DNA of 64,000 nt. It comes from Vespa crabro. Lineage: Eukaryota > Arthropoda > Insecta > Hymenoptera > Vespidae. A model generated the notes under the pieces. That model saw only the letters and a list, made by a program, of their open reading frames with translations, had not been told where the DNA came from and ran no database searches. Of the stretch, positions 23,268 through 37,554 are shown piece by piece. The stretch lies in assembly GCF_910589235.1 (NCBI RefSeq), contig NC_060975.1:858501-922500 (forward strand). Direction: 5' to 3'. A program made the position numbers and the translations under genes. Each line of letters starts with the position of its first letter. The first letter of the stretch is position 1.

Positions 23268-24364
23268 TTAATCCGTATTAGAGCTTTTATATGTATCTGT
23301 ATCTGTATCCGTATCTGTATCCGTATTTGTATCTGTGTCTTCCTCACACCGATGCTCATCATTTTCAGGTATTTTAACAATAACACAAGCACCAGCCATT
23401 TTACTACCATAATGTCCTGCCCAAAAGGACTTATCCATTCCTCCATGATAGAAACTAATTTTTTTAAGACCAAGCCCGTAGTCTTTAAATTCATGACTAA
23501 CCTGTTTATAATAAGAAAGTATATAAATTATATTTAATATTTTACAAAGATTATTATACAATTGGAAAAGAAAAGAAAACTAACATTTAACCATTGATTT
23601 TGTTTATCTCCTTCAATATCATCATGAAATTGGAATGTTTTCATAACTTTATTATCGCTCCTTAATAATTCTATTGTACATTCGTAATGAGCAGGACAAT
23701 CCCATCTACAACTATACCATTCACTTACCTACACAAACGTATATTTTTCCACAGATTAATATAATATTTATTAGCAAGAAATTTATCTTTCATATAAATT
23801 CAATATTACCACTATGGTTGGCTGTAAAACGTCCAATACATACGACAACAATCCCTCTGCTTCTAAATCTATTAATTGCATTTTGGAACAATTATTATAA
23901 GACGTTACAAAGCAATATTCTTTTTTTTCAAAAACAGGAACATTTTTTGGTATAGGTGGAACTCCACAAGGTGGATTTTCAACCTTCCAATGATCACCAC
24001 CGTCTGTAAAGATTTTCCAATATTTTTGTACGCCGTATTCTCCTGAATGATTTTTTATTAAATTTTTTTCAAACGGTCTCTTTTTGGCTATCATATAATA
24101 TGCTTTCCAAGGCATATCTGTGTCTAATGTATGTGGACGATTTAATGTCATCTCAGCTTTTTTACGCCATACATAGCTATGTATTAATATTTTCCAACGT
24201 TTGCAGACCAGCTGACAATTTAATAGAGTTTTGTTGTCAACGTGACAAAGAAATTCTGCCAGTAATTCCTCTGGAATATATTTATTACCAAGAATAAATC
24301 CATTATCACCAGTTTCGTCGTAAGGCTCCCGAAGAGTTACGATACAATCTTGAGATTGTCCCAT
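23268..24364 (-). CDS. F-box protein with FBA (glycan-recognition) domain, FBXO6/FBXO44-like
   Basis: Three minus-strand exons, 24364-23810, 23728-23585 and 23501-23268 (TAA), give 310 aa. The F-box is at about residues 28-72 (PEELLAEFLCHVDNKTLL, then LVCKRWK). The FBA/G domain follows (DGGDHWKVENPP, EYCFVTSYNNC, QLIDLEAEGLL, then CRWDCPAHYECTIELL, ISFYHGGMDKSFWAGHYG). The closing motif HGG...WAGHYG is characteristic of FBXO2/6/27/44. In the family these proteins are substrate adaptors of SCF (Skp1-Cul1) ubiquitin ligases; FBXO2 and FBXO6 bind N-glycans of misfolded glycoproteins, while FBXO44 is less glycan-specific. The exact vertebrate counterpart cannot be chosen here. The C-terminus is unusual: an acidic tail with alternating Thr-Asp residues encoded by a GATACG-type repeat. 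The start ATG is the first in the open frame, and the stretch upstream of it is non-coding. Confidence 0.9.
23290..23345. repeat. Hexanucleotide-type repeat coding for a Thr-Asp tail
   Basis: Degenerate 6-base units (GTATCT/GTATCC on the plus strand) fall in the last exon of the F-box gene. On the coding strand they alternate ACN and GAY codons, giving a Thr-Asp dipeptide tract just before the stop. It is likely to vary in length between individuals or species. Confidence 0.75.
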
Positions 24365-25203
24365 TATTTATCTGAAATATACGATGATAGAATTCACAAT
24401 ATCTTTAACAATCTATAGAATATCGTAAAGCAAAGCATTGTCAATACCATTACGTCTTTTAATTTCAATAAATACATTACGTAACAAACGAATAATAACA
24501 TGATTCTAATATTTCGCATTAAAAAAAAAAAAATTATTTATATTTTGTAAAATTGATATGATTTAATATATATATATATATGTATATTTTACAAACCTTT
24601 AATGTGTCAATTTTGACAACACGAATTACTATGACAAGGTTGACTAATATGGCATAACCTACGCACAATGCAATGCCCTAGCCGTCACAGAGTATCAGTA
24701 AAGGCAGTTAATGCGAATGACATACGCATGATACAATACTAATAACTAAAGGCGCTTTTATTGAATATTGAAACATACTTATCATATCGAGAAATATTTA
24801 CTTCTTATATAATTCTATATATTGATATTTTGCAAGCATTTGTTTATCTCGTAAAATGAAATTTTTAGGCAAATAAATGAAAAAAAAATGCCAGCAAGTA
24901 CTAACCTCTTTAATTGGACATATACGTTTTTAACATATTTTATAGAATACATACTTTATGAATCATACGATATATTTAACTACGTTTCTCTTTTGATTGC
25001 ATTAGTTATTCGAAATTTTTTGGGGTTATGTTCTTTTTTTTTTTTTGCAACGATTTAGAACTAAATTATATTTAGAGGTTTTATCGAAAATATTAAATAA
25101 TTATGGGTAATAATGTAAAATTATATTATATTAATACTCGGTTTATTTTGTTTAGAATATTATATTTATAGCGTCAATGTACAAAACACTGTAAATAATG
25201 CAC
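24365..25203. other. Intergenic region between the F-box gene and RpL18A
   Basis: About 840 bp, holding the F-box gene promoter side (near 24365-24720) and the 3' end of RpL18A. A minus-strand AATAAA at 25147-25142 is well placed, about 60 bases after the RpL18A stop. Nothing coding is seen. Confidence 0.55.
25142..25147 (-). terminator. Polyadenylation signal of RpL18A
   Basis: TTTATT on the plus strand reads AATAAA on the coding strand, 57 bases downstream of the RpL18A stop codon. Short 3' UTRs are typical of ribosomal protein genes. Confidence 0.6.
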
Positions 25204-26161
25204 TTAAAGGAAATAAGTGCGGGGTTTACGGACGCTAAAGAGTGGCATACGATTTTTATGATGGATTCGTTTGGGTAATGGGAATTTGATCTTAGAATCG
25301 TGGAATTGTTTAACTTGTGGTCTACGGCAATTGGCTGCCTTTACAACTTCTACTTTAATTATTTGAATCGAATGAGCACGTGCACGATGACGTGCTCCCA
25401 TATCTCTATAACATTGCGTTACAGCTCCACTAACAGATAAATCTCTGTATTCTCTGTACATGTTGTGTGTGCCAGATCTAGAATCATATCTCAACCAAAT
25501 GCCAAAGTTTTTTATTTTGATTGGAGTCTTCTCTGGAATCTAAAAACATGATAATAACAATAATATTAATTTATATTTCAATTTATATTATATTTTGCCT
25601 TAATACATACCTGTTTAAGAGATACGATTTCTCCAGTTGATTTCTTAAACTTCTTTAATTGACGCAAGAAGTACCAAAATCTAGACTTAGCAACAATTGC
25701 ATCAGGTGCAAATATTCTCATTTTATACAAAGGAGGTACCTTCTCCTTTTCAGTTGGTAGCTTACGTCCAATGACTTCATATTCTTTGAGCTAAAAAGAG
25801 AATCAAAATATAATTTTAATTGGAGTATAAGAAAATGAATTCTTTGTTTGTACCAATCAGTGAGGTTTAATATATGTTATGTTTGAAAAGATAGACAGAA
25901 TTGATATTTCGATTAAGTAATATAAACTTTTTGAGCTTAATTAGAAACAATTATTCGGAAAATTATACACACATGTGTTGACTAGAACACTCCTATAGGT
26001 TATGTTATCTTATTAATGAATTATTATGCGAGTAAGTAAACATCTTGTACATAATTTCCCACTATTAAACAAAGTAAAACTAATGATTCATTTGGTGCAT
26101 AGATAAGTTTAGATTTTTAAGTATAAGTAAATAATTTACTTACTTCACCTTTCGCCTTCAT
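25204..26161 (-). CDS. RpL18A: 60S ribosomal protein L18A (eL20)
   Basis: Three minus-strand exons, 26161-26144, 25790-25611 and 25539-25204 (stop), give 177 aa, the standard length for this protein. The first coding exon holds only MKAKGE. The second starts LKEYEVIGRKLPTEKEK and contains the PPLYKMRIFAPDAIVAKSRFW region. The third includes IKIKNFGIWLRYDSRSGTHN, the MYREYRDLS block, and ends HKNRMPLFSVRKPRTYFL. These are all diagnostic of eL20. It is a core structural protein of the large ribosomal subunit. A pyrimidine-rich CTCTTTTTCC element lies just upstream of the ATG, as expected for a TOP-type ribosomal protein promoter. Confidence 0.97.
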
Positions 26162-26192
26162 TGTTACACGCGTTTAACACACTAAGGTAAAC

Positions 26193-26203
26193 CGGAAAAA
26201 GAG
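26193..26203 (-). promoter_or_regulatory. TOP-like pyrimidine element / probable start site of RpL18A
   Basis: On the coding strand CCTCTTTTTCC occurs about 40 bases upstream of the RpL18A ATG. Ribosomal protein genes of animals commonly initiate within such a 5' terminal oligopyrimidine tract, which confers translational control by growth signalling. The exact start base cannot be placed from sequence. Confidence 0.55.
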
Positions 26204-26920
26204 GTCGCTATACGTAAAATCAACCGGAAACCAAACATTTCAATTTATTTAAATATATTTTTATTATTTTCATTCTCGCATTTAGTAAGAAAATTTCATT
26301 ACTTTTTTTTATCGTTTAAAATAAAAATTATTTATTTTACAAATCTATTTCATATTACATACATTTTTATGCGGTTATGTTAAATGCTTACATTTTATGC
26401 TCTTTTTTATCAAATATCGATAAAATAGCAATCTGTAAATATTTGTTATCGATTATGTTGATCTCGAAAGGAAACTACAGTTTAAATTTCATAGAGTTTC
26501 CTAAAGAAGAATATATTTTTTCTTTCTTTGCTTTCAAGATAAGTCTCTTGTGTTATCTTTTAAAAGATAATTGTGGTATTTAGTGCAAACGATAACGACA
26601 ATCGTAGTAATATATAAACAACAATATATATAGTAATAATAATAATAATAACAATATATATATTATACATGATAAAAAAAGGAAGTTTTCGATTCAGATT
26701 AATTTTCCGATTTTTCTTTTATTTTGATATTGATTAAAAATTTCGAAAACATTTGTCGACAATGAACTATAATAATTCTAATTGTTCTGTTTTATATCTT
26801 AAATATGGCTAAACGATATTATTTAACAATACGTATGATAAAGATACAAGGAAAAATGTGACAATAACGTAGCGATATGTTGTGTCCATGAAAAACATGT
26901 TACAGAAGAAAATGGTTAAG

Positions 26921-26978
<58 letters not shown>

Positions 26979-27859
26979 GATATATGTATGAGTCTTCTTG
27001 AAAGTAAGACAAATAAATTCGACCATTGATCTTACGAGAATGATTTCGAAAATAATAATAACAAAAGTAATAATAATAATATCGTACAACATTCAGAAGT
27101 TAACAGAAGTATGAATCATTTAACGGGTGACCTGAAATTAAAAAAAATTACACTTACCATTGTATTTTAAGAGTAAAAATAAAGAAACGATAATTTCGTA
27201 TATTTTTAAAAACGATTAATCGATTGTAGTCGAAATAACTTTTTTCCTCTTTTTTTATTCATTATTTTAAAGAGAAATGATTTTTTATCTTCGTTGTTAT
27301 TAAAAGGCTATTAGTTTTCTCGAACATGACTCGGCTAAGACAATTTTTCTGACGCGCAGTCGCACCAATGTCGACCATAAATCGTTGATTTTGCCTCCAA
27401 GATATTTATTTCAATTCTAAGACTCGTCAAGGCAGGCACGTGCTACCATTACTCCTAGAATATATATATATATATATATATATACACGCACACGCACGTA
27501 CACACATAAATATATATATATATATGTATATACACATACATAAAGTGCTTGTGCAAGGATTTATAGATTACGATCCTTCGTAATTGGTATTCCTCATTTA
27601 AACCTTTTTTTTTTCTTTTATCTTGTTCCTAGTGATATTAGTGAGTGAATTAATTTTTTGTATTTAGATGTTTCTAATCTTTTTATACAAATTTTTACAT
27701 AAACTGTGATCGTGAATTGTGATACATATGTACGTATGTATGTATTATTTTTTGAGAAGATTAGTTTCATCATCGAAAATTTATATCCTTTTTTTTATTG
27801 GTACCAATCAATTTACGTGAATTAATTAATCGGTAAGTCGATTATACAAGTACACACAT

Positions 27860-27896
<37 letters not shown>

Positions 27897-30725
27897 ATAC
27901 ATATACATAAACCATTCTCTTACTATAGTTTCTGCTACTCTTTGTGAAAGTAAAGTCTATATTTTAGTTTTATTCTTATTACACTCGTTATACTTCATGT
28001 ACTACTTTTCGTTCGTTTACGATCTTGGATTTTAATTCTAAGAGAAACAAAACATCTTTTATAAGTCTTTTAGAGTTTTATTTGAGCGAGTTCATTAAGC
28101 GATTAAAAATTAGCATAACGTTTCCTTTCGGAGTATTAACGATTGAATTGATAATTCTTTTTCCTTTTTCATTATTCTCTTCGAGAATTTTAATTGGAAA
28201 TTTCATGATAATTAAATATTTGGTTGCACGATTTTTTTTCTTCTTTTCAAAAAAGCTCTTACAAAAAAAAAAAAACATGTACTATATATCAAATAAATAT
28301 TACTATGGAAATTATTAATTCATAATTACTTTTTATAAAATTTCATGAATAACGATATCGTTGAATATATGTTACATTTTACATATTGAATTATATTAAA
28401 TTTATTAATCCATTATAATTTTGCAACACACACGACGTTCCATTAATATTTATTTTTATATAGTAATTTTTTTTGTTCGTATTGTCTCAATTATTGTAGT
28501 CACTTCACCTCTCTTATATTTTCTTTTTTTTTCTCTCTCTGTTTTTTTTTTTTTTTTTTTATATTTCTGTTTTCACAAAACAACGATACCACTCGATTTG
28601 ATTTCTAACCATCAATCATTGTGACAAAAGTTGGTTAGCAAGAAAGTAGTTCAAGTGCAAGTGACCCAGTCGCTGCCAACATAGTGAGGCGATTCATTTC
28701 AGGGCCGTTACGCGAATTACGCCGAGAAAAGGCGGAAGTTTTCTTCATGTCGTCATCATTTTTACTCCCTCCTCCTTCTTCTTCTTCTTTTTAATAGTCA
28801 AGATCGTAATTCGATGAACGAACGATTACATACATACATTGAATCAATTAGTAGGTGGAGGTCAATGGAAAGTCACGAACGATCGTATCTTTTGTGGATT
28901 CAGAAAGGGTACCACCTCGAAAGTATGATAACCTTTTACATTGAAACTCTTTTTTTTGAACCTTAAATAATTTTCATTATTTGATCTCATTCATGAATTT
29001 ATGTATCAGCCGAACGTAATATATCGTTTTAATGTTTTTTTTTTTTCTATTATTTTTTATTCTCTGTACATTCAATATAATTTTCTTTTTTATAATTATT
29101 TCGTTTACTAAAGAAATTCACACTTTTAATGAGCCTAAGACATTTATTTATTTTTTTCTTTTCCTTTTTTTTTTTTTTTTTCTTGTCTAAACGTATCACA
29201 TATAGATAAGTCTATCAGCTGATCATAGAGAGTATACTATTTATTTGTACTATCGATTCCCTCGTGATTTTGTTATTTGGGACAATTTATATAGATAATT
29301 TTATTATTCGACTCATACCTTATCATTTCATTTATCTTTTTATGAACCTTTTTTTTCCTTTTATTTCTTTATTAATTAACCATTGTTTCTTTTTTGTTTT
29401 TCTTGAATATTCTTCATTTCTATTGCTTATCAATTATATTTCATCTTATCTTTCTGGTTGACAGGCTTGCACTTGGGAGGAGGCCACGATATAAATTGGA
29501 AACAGATGGATTCGCGATAAGCGAACAGAATCGATTGAACATTCGAGCGGAGTAACACGGCATTGAGGAAGAAGAAATAGAATAATTGAAAATATTTGCT
29601 TCTTAATAGGAAGCTGTTTTTGGATCATTTGAGAATTTTCTTTGAGAAAAAAATAAGAATAGTAAGAAAGAGATTTGTTATTTTTTTCTTCTTTGTTGTG
29701 GTTTTCTTTTTTTTTTCTTTTTTTCTTTCATTGTCAAATCACCAGAAATATCTTACGTTCGGGATATCGAAAAGATTACTTTATATATTCTTCAAGAAGA
29801 TACATATAAGAAAAACAAGAATCAGGCAAGCATAATCAGATACGGAGGCCAATAAGAACGTTAAAAAGGAAGTTCCTTGAGGAAAGGGAGCGAAGTTTCT
29901 CGAAGACTTGACCGCCATTAGCTTCGACTGACTCCCGTGTTCTACACTCACAATCTTCTTTCTTCTCAAGAAGAAGCAACTTCGTAGGTGCCGTGTAAAG
30001 AGCAAAGATCTCTCTTAATACTCGTTAGTTAGTTCGTTCGTTAGTTCGTTCATTCATTTATTCAATCATTTATTCGTTCGTTCGTTCGTTCGTTCGTTCA
30101 CATAAATATAGTCATACTTTTCTTTTTCTTTTTTCTTTTAACTTATGAAACGGACAATTTTCTCCAATTAAAAATACACACTAATTTCGTCGTGATCTAA
30201 GAGAAATTTGAGGAAACATTAACAAGCGAGTAATTTCTACGATAGAAATTTTCAAAGATTTAGAAAGAAGTATTAAAATCAAGACGTCATTGAGAAGAAG
30301 CGGCAAATTTTTCGAAGAAGGTGGAATTATAGTGAAAGAAAGATAGATAGATAGATAGATAAAGAAAGTTAAGTCAAGATTCTTATTTTTTCAAGTTGGA
30401 ATCAATTTCGAAATTTGGAAAAAATACAGTGGGATTTGTTCTGTCACTTTTTGGATAAACAATTTCGAACGCTGTGAGCACGTGCATTTAACTTAGAAGA
30501 GAGAGAGAGAGGGAGAGAGAGAGAGAGAGAGACGGAGAAAGAGATATATAAAGAAGGAGTCTTCACGTGAGACAAGCTAAAGAAAGAAAGATATACTCTG
30601 TGTATACGTCTGCTAAAGTAGTTGATGTAAGAGAGATAGAGATCGGCGTTCGCTATAACACGAGAAAGATAAAAAAAGAAAGAAAGGGTTCGACCCCTCT
30701 TTGGAAAACTGGTTGAGAGGAGAAC
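26204..30725. other. Non-coding region upstream of RpL18A and CLN3
   Basis: This 4.5 kb lies between the divergent RpL18A (-) and CLN3 (+). It is AT-rich, with TA runs (26926-26973, 27460-27484, 27880-27898), CA repeats (around 27855-27880), many poly-T tracts and a GTTC array (around 30075-30100). Less AT-rich islands occur at about 28630-28760 and 29460-29560; the second follows an AG preceded by a pyrimidine-rich stretch (ending at 29464) and may be a non-coding 5' exon of CLN3. The 300 bp before the CLN3 ATG are purine-rich. No protein-coding exon was recognised. Confidence 0.45.
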
Positions 30726-31109
30726 ATGGCAAAAGGAATTCTGCAAAGCGTTGAACTCAATGCCGCCAACGAATTCGACGAAGAAAGAAAACTGAAAAGA
30801 ACGAGATGGAGAAACTTTGTTGCATTTTGGATACTTGGAATGTGCAACAATTATGGTTACGTCGTGATGTTAAGTGCGGCACACGATATTCTTAACAGCA
30901 AATTTGGTAATTCGGTAAGTAATTAAATGATATATTTTCTGTTTTTTTTTCCTTCCTTTTTCTTTGTTTTTTTTTTTTTTTTGGTTCTTTCTTTGATAAA
31001 AGATGTTCATTGATACGTAATGTTAATGAAATTCATTCGTGACATATTTATCATTTACTTTGGAAGTAAATTATATTTGCTCGAAATTAATATTGGAACA
31101 CCAGATATT

Positions 31110-31145
<36 letters not shown>

Positions 31146-32113
31146 AAGGAATGAAGAGATAATTATTTTTTTGTTTCAATTAACAATTCACTTGGATTAA
31201 TTAAAAAAAAAACTCGCTTTATTAGATTTCGTTTTTATCTTGTTTGCAACTTATTTTTTTTTTCTCTTGATTATTCGAATAAGAAAATATCACGATCGAG
31301 ATAATTTTATTCGCATACATAAACACATATGCATCGTTCTGGTTAGTAATAATGAAATATGTGGTTAACGTGAATTCATTTAAATTCATTATCAAGATAT
31401 TTTTTAATTGTAGAAGAAAAATCATTCATTTAAATATCAAGGACATTATACAATTATATCTTTATTTAGATACAGTTTATTTTTAAAATAATGTATTTTC
31501 ATATATAATTTCTAAATTTCTAAATTATATTTTTTATTAAATATATATATAATTTATAATTCATAAATTTTGCTGCAATTAAAATCAATTTTCTTTAAAA
31601 TACGATGTCAATGAATCGTCCACGTATATAAGTATTTGTCATAGGGTTCAAAGTTTAATATCTTAAAATGAAATGGAATTTACGCTTTGATCTTTTACGA
31701 TCGATATTTTTTCAAGAAAATTATTTTCTTTTGCGAATAAATTATTCGCTTCCGCTAATAAATATCAGATTCTTCCGATTAAATGTATCCGGTAACAACT
31801 GCTACGTGTTCTCATAACACTACAGGAGCGAATTCAATCTGAAATTATGTCACACAAAGCTATGCATGTAACAAATCAAAATAATGGGTTCTGATTGTAT
31901 TACGTAACGCATGGCATCGTTTTAATGTGACTCAATTGTCGCGTTTATGTTTTTATCACGTAAGTGATACTATAAAACGTATATTTCAAAGATTAATCTC
32001 AAACGATTAAGTATGATTTTTCGATACGGAATTAAAAAGAAATCTAATATATATTAGAACAAAAGAATTCTTTGAAATTGATTTTTAATTAGATGTATCT
32101 TAAATGTACCTTA

Positions 32114-32146
<33 letters not shown>

Positions 32147-33419
32147 CCTTTTTCCCTTTTTTCTCCACTTTAACAAATACAAAAAGAAAATAATATACTG
32201 AAGTTACGTACCATCAATATTTTTATTTAAAGTGTTACCTAAATTCCTAATTTTTTTTTTTTTTTTTTAATAGAACACAACAACTGAGACTAACGTGACA
32301 GAAACAATTACAAAAAGATCATGTAATAGCATATCGACCGGAGCTATACTTTTAGCTGATATATTACCCTGTTTGGTTGTTAAAATAACTGCACCGTTCT
32401 TGCCGTTTTTTGTGCAGTGAGTATCTAATCTATATGTTAATTACCTTAAACACGTTATATAATTATTGTTATTATATATTAATAAATATTTTTGAAGCAT
32501 CATCGAATTCACAAGATATCATTTTGCCATATTTGTCCTGGATTAAGATCGATGACAATTTGGCAATATTATTGATTATGTTTTTAATTACGAAATTATG
32601 ATACAACGAGAATATAATAATTTCGTAATATAGCGTTTAAATGAAATGTATATAATCGTCAGATGATTTCAATAAGATTTTCTTTATATTTTCTTTGAAG
32701 TAACAAAGAAAAAAAAAAAAAATAAATAAAAACTTCATAGATTGTAGCACAAAAAATTCCGGTTAAAACGCAGCTCGTCGAAGCAGCTCGTTCGGCAACA
32801 TTCTGCGTAAGTCTCTCCGGGGACTATCTTAATTCCATATTTCAAAAATAACGCTAATCGATATATTCGAATCATTAATTACAGTGTTCGACTGGCTACC
32901 TGTGTGTTATTTTCCGCTGCAGGATTCGTCATAGTATCAATGAGCATTACAGAATGGCTTGCAATATTGGGCGTCGTTGTAACATCTGTTTCCTCGGGAT
33001 TGGGTGAAGTTACATTGCTGAGTTACAGTCATCAGTATCCAAAGTAAGTTAAATAATGAATATATTTTATTTCATTTTAAAGTTTAATCGATCTTTCTAC
33101 GAGTTTCTCAATCATCTTTCTAAAATTAATATTGCTTATATATAATATTGTATATATATATATTTTTTTGTTTTGGTTTGTTTTGTTCTTTTTATTTCAT
33201 TATTTTGTAATTATGATGTTCGTTGACTCAGGGATTTTTTAGCAGTTCATTATCGTCAACCTTCCCGTTAATATTCACGAAAGCACGGAGACTTAGGCAA
33301 CAGGGATAGTAAATGTAAAAAGAAAATATTTTTTTTTTAACGCTCGGTCTTTTATATATTACGACATAATATTTTCATTTGGTATCCATCCTGAAAGATA
33401 TTTTTATTGAAATATGTCA

Positions 33420-33465
<46 letters not shown>

Positions 33466-33559
33466 AATAAAAGCAAGAAAGAAAGAAATGATGAGAATTA
33501 AAGAGACAAAGAGAAAAAAAATTAATATTCACATATGCAAATAAAAAAATACTTATGTG

Positions 33560-33591
<32 letters not shown>

Positions 33592-34926
33592 TACATACAC
33601 ATAAGTAAAGAATTACGAATGCTCTTCTCTTATGTTATCTACTGTGATATAATATAGGTACGTTCGTTAATTTATTTTCAGTAAATTTCTATTCTTTTTA
33701 AAACTAACACTTAATGGTCTAACTACTTATATGTTAGTATCGTACGTTCTCATGCGCACAAATGTTTGTGTGTATATGTATATGTATGTGTGCGTGAGTG
33801 TATGAAGAAATTGGGAGAGGAAAAGGAATACAAATTATTATTATTATCATTCTTTCGAAGTAATACAATCGTTTGGAGATTACTTTTCTCTCTCTCTTTC
33901 TCTCTCTCTTTTTCTCTTTTTCTCTTTTTCTCTTTTCCTCTTTTTCTCTCTCTCTCTCTATCAAAATATTAATTACCTCACTTGAAATATTAATTAATTC
34001 TATATCTTATCATTTTCTCGTTTAATCTTTCTGCATGTACTATCACGTATACTTATGTATGCTTTTGCAATGTATGCATTTATGCATGCGAAAAAGAAAC
34101 CGTAAACAAAACGTATGTGCAAGCTTAAAAATATATTCCACGAAGGAGTTTCAGAAAAAAAAAAAAAAAAAAAAAAAAAATAATAATAATAATAATAATA
34201 TATCATTCCTGACATTGCACATATATTTCATTCTTTCTTTGTTTTCTTAGAGAAGTTATCTCAACGTGGTCGTCGGGAACTGGAGGTGCCGGTATCATTG
34301 GTGCCCTATCTTATGCGAGTTTATCAATGTGGCTGAATACATCAGAAACTTTGCTACTAATGTTGATTGTACCATTAATACAAGCTATAACATTTTGGTT
34401 CATCTTGGTTCATCCATCTCAAACAAATATTCCTATTACCAAGGATGGTATAGATAGTCAGGAACATATCATTGAATTACCGAGAAAAAGTTTCAAGGAT
34501 AAAATCAATTTACTTCCTGGTTTACTCAAATACATGATTCCTCTTGGATTCGTTTATTTCTTCGAATATTTCATTAATAACGGCCTGGTAATAAGTTTCT
34601 ACTTTCTAATTCAATCTTATATCTCTCTATAAAATTTTCCTTCTTCTTCTTCTTCTTCTTCATCATTTTCTTTTTTTACATCTTATAGATGCTTCGAATT
34701 TTTTTTTTATTAATTAATTCTTTTATCTTTTATAGTATGAATTAATTCAATACGATAATATATGGTTGAAACATCAGGAACAATATAGGTGGTTTCAAGT
34801 AGACTATCAGATAGGCGTATTTATTTCGAGGTCATCGGTGAATCTAGTTAGCATTAATAAGATCTGGATTATGGCTGTTCTACAGGTAACGAAACATTGT
34901 ACTCCTGCAATAATATTCAGCGTGAT

Positions 34927-34963
<37 letters not shown>

Positions 34964-35603
34964 AGCAAATTTTCTTTTTCCTTATCGATCGAAATATTTC
35001 TTTTTTTCAAATGACGTAACTTAAATTTTATTTTTTATCATTTTTTCAGTTCCTCAACGTCATTATTCTACTTTTCGAGACGATCTATTATTATATACCA
35101 AATATTTGGATCGTCTTTACTATTGTACTATGGGAAGGTCTTCTAGGTGGTGGCGCCTATGTTAATACTTTCTACAGAATGTCGACTGAGGTATATATGT
35201 GTATATTTTTTTTTTTCTCTTTTAATTAATGTTAGAATAATCAATCGACGAATGTATGAAAAATAAAAAAATTAGTTTTCACTTTTTATTATTTTGAATT
35301 CATTCAATATTAGAATAATAATTGAAAGAATAGCTTTTTCAATGAATATATTATTTCTTTTTGTAATATATAGTTCTATAGTTTGGTAGAATGTATGCGC
35401 GTATTTTTTTGTTCTTTCTTTCTTTCTTTTTTTTTTTTTTTATAATTTCAATTTGTTTTCAGATTCCACGAGCGGATAGAAAAATTTCTTTGGGAATTGC
35501 CACAATGGCAGATTCGATTGGTATCGCATTAGCAGGTTGGTTGGCAATGCCAGTGCACAATGCAATTTGTCATCTACCAAAACCGGTGCGATTAGGTAGC
35601 TAG
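30726..35603 (+). CDS. Cln3: CLN3/battenin, lysosomal multi-pass membrane protein
   Basis: Eight exons join in phase: 30726-30914, 32274-32416, 32885-33043, 34251-34587, 34736-34885, 35050-35190 and 35463-35603 follow one another, which is seven coding exons in total, giving 419 aa (human CLN3 is 438). Signature segments include FWILGMCNNYGYVVMLSAAH, SSGLGEVTLLSYSHQYPK, WSSGTGGAGIIGALSY, YMIPLGFVYFFEYFINNGL, EQYRWFQVDYQIGVFISRSS, EGLLGGGAYVNTFYR and MADSIGIALAGWLAMP. About ten hydrophobic segments are visible. In the family, CLN3 sits in late endosomes and lysosomes and is needed for glycerophosphodiester export; its loss causes juvenile Batten disease in humans. An NxT-rich luminal stretch (NTTTETNVTETIT) at residues about 64-76 offers glycosylation sites. 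The join of exon 2 (ends 32416) to exon 3 (from 32885) is in phase, but the loop is a few residues shorter than in vertebrates. Confidence 0.93.
30915..32273 (+). other. First coding intron of CLN3
   Basis: 1.36 kb, starting GTAAGT and ending with a long poly-T tract and TAATAG. It contains a GA microsatellite (about 31112-31144) and a CT microsatellite (about 32122-32150). No exon-like segment with in-frame coding resemblance was seen. Confidence 0.6.
33044..34250 (+). other. Large intron of CLN3 with poly-A, TA and CT repeats
   Basis: 1.2 kb between the exons ending HQYPK and beginning EVISTW. It carries a 43-base poly-A (33422-33464), a TA run (33560-33584), a CT-rich tract (33889-33960) and an A-run leading into AAT repeats (34156-34200). 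No coding segment recognised. Confidence 0.6.

Positions 35604-37554
<1,951 letters not shown>

Noticed and set aside
25791..26143. Possible snoRNA in the first intron of RpL18A
   Set aside because: Ribosomal protein introns often host snoRNAs, but no convincing C/D or H/ACA box arrangement was visible on the coding strand.
30660..30700. GGTTCGACCCC resembling a tRNA T-arm
   Set aside because: No matching A box, acceptor stem or anticodon arm was found around it. It lies in the purine-rich leader of CLN3.
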